From JAJYQH01 sp036261615 (GTDB lineage: Bacteria; Actinomycetota; Actinomycetes; Propionibacteriales; Propionibacteriaceae), in NCBI GenBank assembly GCA_036261615.1, contig DATAKK010000088.1, forward strand, positions 1 through 64,000: DNA of 64,000 bases. Reading direction: 5' to 3'. A program made the position numbers and the translations under genes. Under the pieces are notes generated by a model that saw only the letters and a list, made by a program, of their open reading frames with translations, had not been told where the DNA came from and ran no database searches. This document shows positions 50,071 to 58,311 of the stretch, in pieces; position 1 is the stretch's first letter, and each line of letters begins with the position of its first letter.

Positions 50071-50964
50071 ATGACTGCCTCCCACCAAGCCAGCCGGCGA
50101 CAGGCCAGGGCGGGACTGTTCTTCACCCTGCCGTTCATGGTCGTCTTCACCGTGATGCTGTTGATCCCGCTGATCTACGCGGCGTACGTCAGCCTCTACC
50201 AGAGCACCCTGGTGGGGGGCGTCCACTTCAGCGGGCTCGCCAACTACGTCCAGGCGTTCACCGACCCGCTGTTCCTGCACGGCCTGCTGCGGATGGCGCT
50301 GTTCCTCGTCATCCAGGTGCCGATCATGCTCGGGCTCGCCCTGTTCATCGCTCTGGCCCTCGACAGCGGTCGGGTCAAGGGGGCGAAGGCCGTCCGGCTG
50401 CTCACCTTCATGCCCTACGCCGTGCCCGGGGTCGTCGCCACCCTCATGTGGGGCTATCTGTACGGCGACGACTTCGGGCCGATCGCCCAGGTGACCAGGG
50501 CGATCGGGCTGGGCAGCCCGCACCTGTTGAGCAACGCCAACATGCTCGGGTCGATCATGAACGTCGTCACCTGGGAATTCGTCGGCTACAACATGGTGAT
50601 CATGTACGCGGCGCTGCGCGCCATCCCGACGGAGCTCTACGAAGCGGCTGCGATCGACGGGGCGGGTGCCATCCGCACCGCCCTGTCGATCAAGGTGCCC
50701 AACATCCGCAGCGCGATCCTGCTGACGGTGATCTTCTCGATCATCGGCACCTTCCAGCTGTTCAACGAGCCGAGCCTCATGCGCAACCTCAACCCGACGG
50801 CGATCGACAACGCCTACACGCCCAACTTCTACGCCTACAACCTGGCGTTCGTGAACCAGGACGTGAACTACGCGGCCGCCATCGCCTTCGCCCTCGGGTT
50901 GTTCATCGCGATCATCAGCTACATCGTCCAACTCAGCACCTCACGAAGGGGGGCGACCCGATGA
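50071..50964 (+). CDS. ABC sugar transporter permease 1
   Basis: 297-residue MalF-type integral membrane protein. Six helices, with the EAA loop YEAAAIDGAGAIRTALSIKVPNIR that contacts the ATPase. ATG 50071 has GGTGA upstream and is preferred to GTG 50059, which is 1 base after the binding-protein stop. The final TGA overlaps the next ATG (ATGA). No ATPase gene is in this locus; a shared MsiK-type ATPase elsewhere is likely (inference). Confidence 0.93.
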   Translation: MTASHQASRRQARAGLFFTLPFMVVFTVMLLIPLIYAAYVSLYQSTLVGGVHFSGLANYVQAFTDPLFLHGLLRMALFLVIQVPIMLGLALFIALALDSGRVKGAKAVRLLTFMPYAVPGVVATLMWGYLYGDDFGPIAQVTRAIGLGSPHLLSNANMLGSIMNVVTWEFVGYNMVIMYAALRAIPTELYEAAAIDGAGAIRTALSIKVPNIRSAILLTVIFSIIGTFQLFNEPSLMRNLNPTAIDNAYTPNFYAYNLAFVNQDVNYAAAIAFALGLFIAIISYIVQLSTSRRGATR

Positions 50965-51881
50965 GTGCCTCCGCGCTCCGGGCGGAGGAGAGCTCCGTCA
51001 CGTCGGCACCGGCCCGAACCCGGCACACCGCCTGGACCGACCGCAAATCGCCGGTGCTGTCGGTGATCATGTGGATGCTGGCGCTGTATTTCGCCATCCC
51101 GATCATCTGGCTGGTGATCTCCTCAACCAAGAACAACGCCGACCTGTTCAGCAGCTTCGGTCTGTGGTTCGGCAGCAGCATCCACCTGCTGCAGAACATC
51201 CGCGACGTCTTCACCAGCCAGAACGGGCTCTATGCGCGGTGGGCCCTCAACACCATCCTCTACTCGGTGGTCAGCGCCCTGGGCGCGACGATGCTGGCGA
51301 CCATGGCGGGGTACGGGTTCGCGAAGTATCGCTTCCCGTTCAAGCGGGTCATGTTCTCGGTGGTCCTCGGGTCGATCATGATTCCGCTGACCGCCCTGGC
51401 GATCCCCACGTACCTGCTGTTCTCCTCGGCCGGGCTCACCGACACCATCTGGGCGGTCATCATCCCCTCGCTGGTCAGCCCCTTCGGCGTCTACCTCATG
51501 CAGGTCTACGCCGCCGACGCGATCCCGGACCAGCTGTTGGAGGCCGGACGCGTCGACGGCGCGGGCGAGATCACGATCTTCTTCCGGATCGGGCTGCGGA
51601 TGCTCGGACCCGGACTGGTCACGGTGTTGCTGTTCACCCTGGTGGCGACGTGGAACAACTACTTCCTGCCGCTCATCATGCTGAGCACCAACACCCTCTA
51701 CCCGCTGACGGTCGGCCTCGCCCAGGAGCAGTCCGCGGCGTCCGCGGGTGGTAGCGCGCAGGCGCTGTTCTCGACCGTCATCACCGGCTCGCTCGTCGCG
51801 ATCGTGCCGCTCATCGTGGCCTTCCTGTTCCTGCAGCGGTACTGGCAGAGCGGGCTGGCCACCGGCGGCGTCAAGGAGTAG
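50961..51881 (+). CDS. ABC sugar transporter permease 2
   Basis: 306-residue MalG-type permease. Six helices starting VIMWMLALYFAIPIIWLVI, and the EAA loop LLEAGRVDGAGEITIFFRIGLRML. An N-terminal ~35-residue Ser/Ala/Arg cytoplasmic segment precedes the first helix. It overlaps permease 1 by 4 bases and ends the operon ahead of a hairpin terminator. Confidence 0.93.
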   Translation: MSASALRAEESSVTSAPARTRHTAWTDRKSPVLSVIMWMLALYFAIPIIWLVISSTKNNADLFSSFGLWFGSSIHLLQNIRDVFTSQNGLYARWALNTILYSVVSALGATMLATMAGYGFAKYRFPFKRVMFSVVLGSIMIPLTALAIPTYLLFSSAGLTDTIWAVIIPSLVSPFGVYLMQVYAADAIPDQLLEAGRVDGAGEITIFFRIGLRMLGPGLVTVLLFTLVATWNNYFLPLIMLSTNTLYPLTVGLAQEQSAASAGGSAQALFSTVITGSLVAIVPLIVAFLFLQRYWQSGLATGGVKE

Positions 51882-51899
51882 CCGGGAACCCACAAGGCC

Positions 51900-51944
51900 G
51901 GACGGGCCGGGGGCACGCCTGCGGGGGCGGCTCCCGGCCCGTCC
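51900..51944 (+). terminator. terminator of the galactoside operon
   Basis: Perfect 12-bp stem GGACGGGCCGGG (51900-51911) / CCCGGCCCGTCC (51933-51944), 19 bases past the permease stop. It lies between the converging operon and glmM, and may serve both. No T-run. Confidence 0.8.
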
Positions 51945-51998
51945 CCGTTGCCGCGGGGGCGTCACGGCGCAACGCCGGCGTCCGCAGGGAGCGCCCGC

Positions 51999-53357
51999 CT
52001 ACAGCTGCAGCCGGCGCTTGACCACCTCGGCGAGGTCGCCGCTGATCCGCTGGGCGAGTTCGAGCGTGCCCGCCTCCACCATCACCCGGACGAGCGGCTC
52101 GGTGCCGGAGGGACGCAGCACGACCCGTCCGCCCGTGCCCAGTTCGCGGTTCCAGTGGGCGACGGCGGCGGTGATCTCGGTGTCGATGCCGGCCCGGGAC
52201 TTGTCGACGCCCGAGACGTTGATCATCACCTGCGGGAGCCGGGTCATCACCGCGGCGAGGTCCTTCAGCGTCCGGCCGGTCTTGACCATCCGGGCCGCGA
52301 GGTGCAGGCCGGTGAGCACGCCGTCGCCGGTGGTGGCGAACTCGCTCATGATGACGTGCCCCGACTGCTCGCCGCCGAGGGTGAAGCCGTTGGCGTTCAT
52401 CGACTCGAGCACGTAGCGGTCGCCCACCTTCGTGAGGTCGACCCGGATGCCGTGCTCGCGCATGGCGTTGACGAACCCGAGATTGCTCATCACGGTGGCG
52501 ACCACGGTGTCGGACGCGAGCGTGCCCTCCTCGCGCATGGCGAGGGCGAGGATCGCGAGGATCTGGTCGCCGTCGACGAGCGTGCCCTCGGCGTCGACCG
52601 CCAGGCAGCGGTCGGCGTCCCCGTCGAACGCGAGCCCGAGGTCGGCGCCGTGCGCCACGACGGCCGCCTGGATGTCCTGCATGTGCGTGGAGCCGCAGTT
52701 CTCGTTGATGTTGAGCCCGGTCGGCGAGTTGTGGATCGGGATGACTGTCGCGCCCTGGGTCTCGAAGGCGGCCACCGCCGTCATCGAGGACGCCCCGTTG
52801 GCGCAGTCGAGCACGACGGTCAGCCCGTCGAGGCTGGCCTCGTCCGAGCCGAGGCTGGAGACGAGGTGGGCGACGTACGCCTCGATCGCCCCGAGGTCGT
52901 CACCGACCCGGCCCACCGCGCGACCGACCGGGCGCTGCCACAGCTCGCCCATCCGGGCCTCGATGGCGTCCTCGAGTGCGTCGTCGAGCTTGACGCCGCC
53001 CTGGCTGAAGAACTTGATGCCGTTGTCCGGCATGGGGTTGTGGGACGCCGACAGCATGACTCCCAGGTCGGTGCCGTGCTGGCTCACGAGATAGGCGACG
53101 CCCGGTGTCGGCACCACCCCGACGCGGACCACGTCGACGCCCGCGGACGCGAGTCCGGCGACGACGGCCGCCTCGAGGAACTCGCCGCTGGCCCGGCCGT
53201 CCCGGCCCACCAGTGCCCGCGGCCGGTGTCCGACCTCGAACACCCCCGCCTCACCCAACACGTGCGCGGCCGCGACCGACAGGTCGAGCGCCAGTTCGGC
53301 GGTCAGATCGACGTTCGCCTGACCGCGCACGCCATCGGTCCCAAAGAGTCGGCCCAT
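51999..53357 (-). CDS. glmM: phosphoglucosamine mutase
   Basis: Interconverts glucosamine-6- and -1-phosphate for UDP-GlcNAc (452 aa). The four domains show GTDGVRGQAN, the active-site phosphoserine in MLSASHNPMPDNGIKFF, the Mg loop FDGDADRCL and the sugar loop GGEQSGHVI; RPSGTEPLVRVMVEA is the phosphate-binding end. ATG 53357 lies 7 bases after TATAGT (53370-53365), so it is likely leaderless; the ORF extends further upstream without support. A four-box repeat lies 120-200 bases upstream. Confidence 0.96.
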   Translation of the reverse strand: MGRLFGTDGVRGQANVDLTAELALDLSVAAAHVLGEAGVFEVGHRPRALVGRDGRASGEFLEAAVVAGLASAGVDVVRVGVVPTPGVAYLVSQHGTDLGVMLSASHNPMPDNGIKFFSQGGVKLDDALEDAIEARMGELWQRPVGRAVGRVGDDLGAIEAYVAHLVSSLGSDEASLDGLTVVLDCANGASSMTAVAAFETQGATVIPIHNSPTGLNINENCGSTHMQDIQAAVVAHGADLGLAFDGDADRCLAVDAEGTLVDGDQILAILALAMREEGTLASDTVVATVMSNLGFVNAMREHGIRVDLTKVGDRYVLESMNANGFTLGGEQSGHVIMSEFATTGDGVLTGLHLAARMVKTGRTLKDLAAVMTRLPQVMINVSGVDKSRAGIDTEITAAVAHWNRELGTGGRVVLRPSGTEPLVRVMVEAGTLELAQRISGDLAEVVKRRLQL

Positions 53358-53474
53358 GCCCGGCACTATACCGAGGGCCTCCCTGCCGCCCCGAACCCGG
53401 CGTGCCGCCCTCGGGGCGCGGACCGGATGCGTGGCCCCGTTCGCCCGGCGGCCCCTCTCGTCCCCACCGATCGC

Positions 53475-53559
53475 GGGGCGGGCGATTCCTCCGCAGGGGC
53501 GGGCGAATTCTGCTGTGAGAGCGTCGAGAACGCCCGCACGAGCAGAGAACGCCCGCCCC
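53475..53559. repeat. four-box GGGGCGGGCG repeat cluster upstream of glmM
   Basis: Two direct boxes GGGGCGGGCGATTC (53475-53488) and GGGGCGGGCGAATTC (53496-53510) and two inverted boxes GAGAACGCCCGC (53526-53537) and GAGAACGCCCGCCCC (53545-53559). Same-orientation spacing is 21 and 19 bp. It lies between the rpsI terminator and the glmM promoter in a 309-base gap, about 105 bp upstream of the glmM -10. Confidence 0.8.
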
Positions 53560-53596
53560 TCGAGATCCCCCACCCGCACACGGACGCCGGAACGCC

Positions 53597-53632
53597 GACG
53601 GCCGCCGTCCCCCGGAGGGAGCGGCGGCCGTC
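53597..53632 (-). terminator. rplM-rpsI operon terminator
   Basis: Perfect 11-bp stem GACGGCCGCCG (53597-53607) / CGGCGGCCGTC (53622-53632), 34 bases past the rpsI stop on the minus strand, with an inner TCCC/GGGA pair in the loop. It separates the ribosomal operon from the four-box repeat and glmM. Confidence 0.85.
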
Positions 53633-53666
53633 GGACAGCGGCTGAGGCGACCAGGGTCGCCCGGAA

Positions 53667-54194
53667 TCAGCGCTTGGAGTACTGCGGAGCCTTGCGGGCC
53701 TTCTTGAGACCGGCCTTCTTGCGCTCCTTGACGCGGGCGTCGCGGGTGAGCAGCCCGGCCTTCTTCAGCGAGGGGCGGCTGGCCTCGGCGTCGATCGCGT
53801 TGAGCGCACGGGCGATGCCCAGGCGCAGCGCACCGGCCTGGCCGGTGACGCCGCCGCCGTCGATGCGGGCGACGACGTCGTACGAGCCGACGACGTTGGC
53901 CGTGACGAACGGCTCGTTGACGCTCTGCTGGTGCAGCTTGTTCGGGAAGTAGTCCTCAAGGGGACGACCGTTGACCTTCCACTGCCCGGAGCCGGGCACG
54001 AGGCGGACGCGGGCGACGGCCTCCTTGCGGCGTCCGGTGGCGCCACCGGCGGCCACCACGGCGGGGCGGGCGCCCGTGCCGGCCGACCCCTGCGGAGCGG
54101 AGTCGCTGCGGTAGGCGATCTCGCGGTTGTTCTCGTCGGTGAAGGGCGTGACCTCGTCGCCGAGGGTCTCGTCAAGCTCTACGGTCTCTGACAC
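53667..54194 (-). CDS. rpsI: 30S ribosomal protein S9
   Basis: 175 aa. The C-terminal ~130 residues are canonical S9 (GRRKEAVARVRLVPGSGQWKVN; ending KARKAPQYSKR, which reaches the tRNA in the P site). The N-terminal ~45 residues are an acidic, Ala/Gly-rich extension typical of actinobacteria. GTG 54194 is chosen because AAGG lies 9-12 bases upstream; the TTG at 54200 is too close to that site. It follows rplM by 31 bases. Confidence 0.96.
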   Translation of the reverse strand: MSETVELDETLGDEVTPFTDENNREIAYRSDSAPQGSAGTGARPAVVAAGGATGRRKEAVARVRLVPGSGQWKVNGRPLEDYFPNKLHQQSVNEPFVTANVVGSYDVVARIDGGGVTGQAGALRLGIARALNAIDAEASRPSLKKAGLLTRDARVKERKKAGLKKARKAPQYSKR

Positions 54195-54225
54195 AGTCAA
54201 TCCTTGATTCGCGAATTCCGGAGGG

Positions 54226-54669
54226 TCACTGGGCGATCTGGGTGATCTCGAACGGCTGCGGCTTCTGCGCAGCGTGGGGGTGCTCGGGGCCGGCGTAGAC
54301 CTTGAGCTTGCCCATCAGCTGACGGCTGAGCTTGTTCTTCGGCAGCATGCCCCACACGGCCAGCTCGACGGCCTTGCGGGGGTCCTTCTTCAGCAGCTCG
54401 CCGATCGGGGTCGCCGTGAGGCCGCCCGGACGCCCGGAGTGCCGGTAGCGCATCGAGTCGGTGGCCTTGCGGCCGGTGAGCGCGATCTTGGAGGCGTTGA
54501 CCACGATGACGAAGTCACCGCCGTCGACGTGGGGGGCGAAGGTCGCCTTGTGCTTGCCGCGCAGGAGGGTGGCGACCTGCACCGCGAGGCGGCCGAGCAC
54601 CACGTTCTCGGCATCGATCACATGCCAGTTCCGGGTGATCTCGCCGGGCTTCGGGCTGTACGTAGACAC
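54226..54669 (-). CDS. rplM: 50S ribosomal protein L13
   Basis: 147 aa, normal length. STYSPKPGEITRNWHVIDAE start, GKHKATFAPHVDGGDFVIVVNA and WGMLPKNKLSRQLMGKLKVY are family sequences. GTG 54669 is set by family alignment; no strong Shine-Dalgarno is seen. The 174 bases between it and treZ hold no gene; a minus-strand TAGTGG near 54694-54689 is a weak -10 candidate. Confidence 0.96.
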   Translation of the reverse strand: MSTYSPKPGEITRNWHVIDAENVVLGRLAVQVATLLRGKHKATFAPHVDGGDFVIVVNASKIALTGRKATDSMRYRHSGRPGGLTATPIGELLKKDPRKAVELAVWGMLPKNKLSRQLMGKLKVYAGPEHPHAAQKPQPFEITQIAQ

Positions 54670-54843
54670 GGTTCGCTGACCATCTTCCACTAGGTGTTCA
54701 CAGGTATGCATGCGCTGGACACTGGGCGGACGCCGCATCGCGGGGGTCGGCCCGCGGCCGACGACATCGGCACACGCATGCCACTGCGCAACAGCGGAAC
54801 ACACTACCTTCCCGCCAGCGCGAGGGCAAAACGAGGGGGCTCC

Positions 54844-56619
54844 TCAGCCGACCCGGACGACGGCCGCCGAGTGGCCGCCGAGGCGCACCGTCGGAGCGTC
54901 CCCGCCGGTGCAGGAGGCCGTGCCGATCGTGTAGACAGGGTCGACCCCGGCGTCCATCGGCACCTCCACCTGCCCGCCGCCGAAGTTCACGACGAGCGCC
55001 ATGCCCGCACCGCGCTCGAGCACCAGCCAGTGGTCGTCCTCGCTGTACCGCGTGGACGTGTGGTCGAACCTGGGATCGACGAGGTCCGGGAAGCGGCGCC
55101 GCAGCCCGATGAGCTCGCGGTAGGTGCGCCAGATCTCCGCATGGTCTCCAGCCTCGATCTCCGACCACTGCAGCTTCGAGCGCTCGAACGTCCCGGGGTC
55201 CTGCGGGTCGGGCACCGTCGCGTGGTCCCACGCCATCTCGGCGAACTCCCGGAGCCTCCCCTCGGTGATCGCGGCCCCCAGGTCGGGCTCGGGGTGCGAG
55301 CTGAAGAATGCCCACGGGGTGCTCGCCGCCCACTCCTGGCCCATGAACACCATGGGCGTGCTGCCGTTGAGCAGGGTGAGCGCCGCCGCGATCCGCAACT
55401 GCGGGACGCCGAGCCGGGCGGACAGTCGCGCCCCGTCGGCCCGGTTGCCGATCTGGTCGTGGTTGTCGGAGCACACGACCAGCCGGGAGGCCGGGATCCT
55501 GGCGGTGTCCAGCCGCCGGCCGTGGCGGCGTCCGCGGAACGAGGAGTGGGTGCCGTTGTGGAAGAAGCCCTCCTCGAGCACTTTCGCCAGCGCCGCGAGC
55601 CCGGCGAAGTCGGCGTAGTAGCCGGTGGCGTCGCCGGTGAGGTTCGTGACGAGGGCGTGGTGGAAGTCGTCGCTCCACTGGGCGGTGAGCCCGTAGCCGC
55701 CTCCGTCGCGGGAGGTGATGAGGCGCGGGTCGTTCTGGTCGGACTCGGCCACCAACGACAGCGGACGCCGCTCGAACGCCGACAGCGCCTCCACCTCGTC
55801 GGCCAGTTCCTCGAGCAGGTGCACGGCCCGGCTGTCGACGAGCGCGTGCACGGCGTCCAGGCGCAGCCCGTCGACGTGGTAGTCGTGCAGCCACATGAGC
55901 GCGTTGTCGATGATGAACCGGCGCACAGGGTCGGAGCCGGGGCCGCTGAGGTTGACCCCCGCACCCCAGGGCGAGGAGATCGAGTCGTCGAGGTAGGGCC
56001 CGAACCGGGGCGCGTAGTTGCCGCTCGGCCCGAAGTGGTTGTAGACGACGTCCTGGATGACGGCCAGCCCCCGGGCGTGACACGCGTCGACGAACCGTTG
56101 GTAGGCCCGTGGGCCCCCGTAGGCGTGGTGCACGGCGTACCAGCCGACACCGTCGTAGCCCCAGCCGTGCTCGCCGTTGAAGGCGTTGACCGGCATCACC
56201 TCGACGATGTCGATGCCGAGCTCCACGAGGTGGTCGAGCCGGGCGATGGCGGCGTCCAGGGTGCCCTCGGCGGTGAAGGTGCCGACGTGCAGCTCGTAGA
56301 TCACTCCCCCGGCGAGTTGCCGTCCCGTCCACTGCCGGTCGGTCCACTCGAAGCGGTCCGGGTCGACCGCGCGAGAGAGCCCGTGGACGCCGTGCGGCTG
56401 GAACCGCGATCGGGGGTCGGGCACCGGGTTCTCGTCGTCGTCGAGGAGGTAGCCGTAGTCGACCCCGTCGCCGAGCCGGGCCGCCTCCGGGCCGGGGAGG
56501 CGCCACCAGTCGTCGGCGTCGCGTTCGAGCTCGACGGGCTCCGACGGTCCCTCGCCGGTGTCGGCCACGAGGCGGACCCGGTGGCACTGCGGCGCCCACA
56601 CGTCGAACGAGACACTCAC
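54844..56619 (-). CDS. treZ: maltooligosyltrehalose trehalohydrolase
   Basis: GH13 enzyme releasing trehalose from maltooligosyltrehalose (591 aa). An N-terminal CBM48-like domain (SFDVWAPQCHRVRLV) precedes the barrel. Catalytic residues: nucleophile Asp255 in GLRLDAVHAL, acid/base Glu292 in LVAESDQN, and Asp388 in NHDQIGN. GTG 56619 has AAGGTGG three bases from it. treY, the usual partner, is not nearby. The role in compatible-solute production is by family precedent. Confidence 0.93.
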   Translation of the reverse strand: MSVSFDVWAPQCHRVRLVADTGEGPSEPVELERDADDWWRLPGPEAARLGDGVDYGYLLDDDENPVPDPRSRFQPHGVHGLSRAVDPDRFEWTDRQWTGRQLAGGVIYELHVGTFTAEGTLDAAIARLDHLVELGIDIVEVMPVNAFNGEHGWGYDGVGWYAVHHAYGGPRAYQRFVDACHARGLAVIQDVVYNHFGPSGNYAPRFGPYLDDSISSPWGAGVNLSGPGSDPVRRFIIDNALMWLHDYHVDGLRLDAVHALVDSRAVHLLEELADEVEALSAFERRPLSLVAESDQNDPRLITSRDGGGYGLTAQWSDDFHHALVTNLTGDATGYYADFAGLAALAKVLEEGFFHNGTHSSFRGRRHGRRLDTARIPASRLVVCSDNHDQIGNRADGARLSARLGVPQLRIAAALTLLNGSTPMVFMGQEWAASTPWAFFSSHPEPDLGAAITEGRLREFAEMAWDHATVPDPQDPGTFERSKLQWSEIEAGDHAEIWRTYRELIGLRRRFPDLVDPRFDHTSTRYSEDDHWLVLERGAGMALVVNFGGGQVEVPMDAGVDPVYTIGTASCTGGDAPTVRLGGHSAAVVRVG

Positions 56620-56739
56620 GATCCACCTTCCCGGCACGCCGCATCCGTTGCAGGGCCGCGTCCACCACACCATGAACCCGTCGGCCCCTTCAACCGGCGA
56701 GGCCTCCGGGCAACACGTTCGGGTGGGCACAATCGGTGG

Positions 56740-58155
56740 ATGGCCGTATCGCAGCCCTTTCCCGCCCGACGTGGCCTGACGCTCGTCACCGGCAGGCTCG
56801 CCGGTCTCGGGCTGCTGGTGGCCGGCCGGCTCCGGCGGCCCGCCGCGGCGCACGCCCCGCGGGTCACCAACCCGGCCCCTCACGAACTGCGGGCGCTCCT
56901 GCACGAGCGAGCAGGCACCATTGCCGGGCGCCTCGGCGACCCCCGCCTCGGAGAGATGTTCGAGCGGCAGATGCTCGACACGTGGGAGACGACGCTGCGG
57001 CCGCTGGAGGGTGGGCGCACCTTCGTCATCACCGGTGACATCCCCGCCATGTGGCTGCGCGACTCGTCCGCGCAGCTGCGTCCGTTCGTCCCCCTGCTCG
57101 CGCAGTCGGACGCCGTCCGCGACGCGGTGGCCGGGGTGATCGCCGAGCAGTGGGACCTCATCGCCACCGATCCCTACGCCAACGCCTTCAACCGCACCGA
57201 CTCGGGGCTCACGTGGCACGTGCTCGACCTGCCCGCCCATCCCCGGGTGTGGGAGCGCAAGTACGAGATCGACTCCCTCGCGTTCCCCGTCCAGCTGGCC
57301 TGGCAGTTCTGGCGGGCCACCTCGTCGGCCGCCCACCTCACCCCCCGGGTGCATGCGGGGCTGCGCCTCGTCCTCGACACCTGGCGGACCGAGCAGCGCC
57401 ACGCCGAGCGCTCCACCTACCGGTTCGTGCGTCCCGGCGGTGACGACAGCCTTCCCCGCGACGGCCACGGCGGCCCGGTCGCCGAGTGCGGGCTCACCTG
57501 GTCGGGCTTCCGCCCGTCCGACGACAGGTGCCGGCTGGGCTACAACATCCCGGCGCAGCTGTTCGCCGCCCACGCCTGCGTCCTCATCGCCGAGCTGGCC
57601 GAGGCCGGCTTCGACGACGGGCTGCTGGCCGCCGACGCGCTCGCGCTGTCCGACGAGCTCACCCGGGCGGTGCAGGGGCACGGCGTCACCGAGGAGGGGT
57701 TCCTCGCCTACGAGGTCGACGGGCTCGGCGGCCGCTTCGTCGCCGACGACGCCAACATGCCGAGCCTGCTGTCGCTGCCGCTCTGCTCGTCGCTGTCGGC
57801 CACCGACCCGCTCTACCTGGCCACCCGCGAGGTCGTCCTCTCGGAGCGCAACCCCTACTGGTTCCGGGGTCGTGCGGCGTCCGGCATCGGCAGCCCGCAC
57901 ACCCTGGGACGCCGGGTGTGGCCGATCGCCCTGGCGGTGCAGGCGCTCACGTCGACCGACCGCGAGGAGCAGGTGGCCCTCGTCCGCACGCTCGCTTCGA
58001 CCGACGCCGGCACCGGGCTCATGCACGAGAGTTTCGACGTGGACGACCCGGCCGACTTCACCCGCCCCTGGTTCAGCTGGGCGAACTCGATGTTCTGCGA
58101 GCTGCTCCTGACCCTGGCGGGCGAGCCCGTCGAACCCGGTCCGCCCGCAGGCTGA
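56740..58155 (+). CDS. GH125 exo-alpha-1,6-mannosidase
   Basis: 471 aa (alpha/alpha)6 barrel enzyme cleaving non-reducing alpha-1,6-mannose. Family motifs: VITGDIPAMWLRDSSAQ (with Asp), EIDSLAFPVQLAWQFW, GLTWSGFRPSDD and YWFRGRAASGIGSPHT, WFSWANSMFCELLL at the end. The first ~45 residues include a weak hydrophobic stretch (LVTGRLAGLGLLVAGRL) of uncertain meaning; it could be a signal or an over-extended start. ATG 56740 lies 6 bases after CACAAT, a weak -10. It is divergent from treZ. Confidence 0.9.
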   Translation: MAVSQPFPARRGLTLVTGRLAGLGLLVAGRLRRPAAAHAPRVTNPAPHELRALLHERAGTIAGRLGDPRLGEMFERQMLDTWETTLRPLEGGRTFVITGDIPAMWLRDSSAQLRPFVPLLAQSDAVRDAVAGVIAEQWDLIATDPYANAFNRTDSGLTWHVLDLPAHPRVWERKYEIDSLAFPVQLAWQFWRATSSAAHLTPRVHAGLRLVLDTWRTEQRHAERSTYRFVRPGGDDSLPRDGHGGPVAECGLTWSGFRPSDDRCRLGYNIPAQLFAAHACVLIAELAEAGFDDGLLAADALALSDELTRAVQGHGVTEEGFLAYEVDGLGGRFVADDANMPSLLSLPLCSSLSATDPLYLATREVVLSERNPYWFRGRAASGIGSPHTLGRRVWPIALAVQALTSTDREEQVALVRTLASTDAGTGLMHESFDVDDPADFTRPWFSWANSMFCELLLTLAGEPVEPGPPAG

Positions 58156-58208
58156 CGGCGTTCCGGACGCAGGCCATCACGGCCGATTCTGCCAGCCTGC
58201 GAACCGCT

Positions 58209-58236
58209 TCCCACTAGCGGGGTCGCCTTAGTGGGA
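58209..58236. terminator. inverted repeat after GH125
   Basis: TCCCACTA (58209-58216) and TAGTGGGA (58229-58236) form a perfect 8-bp stem with a 12-base loop, 54 bases past the GH125 stop and about 40 bases before the EF-G-like -35. It may be a terminator or an operator. Confidence 0.5.
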
Positions 58237-58275
58237 GGGCTGTTCGAGGCCCCCCGGAACACCCCCCGGGATGCC

Positions 58276-58304
58276 TTGCACGGTGCCTGGGATGGGTGCA
58301 CTGT
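58276..58304 (+). promoter_or_regulatory. promoter of the EF-G-like gene
   Basis: TTGCAC (58276-58281), a 17-base spacer and CACTGT (58299-58304) lie 7 bases before ATG 58312. This predicts a leaderless transcript. Confidence 0.65.
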
Positions 58305-58311
58305 TGGGCGC

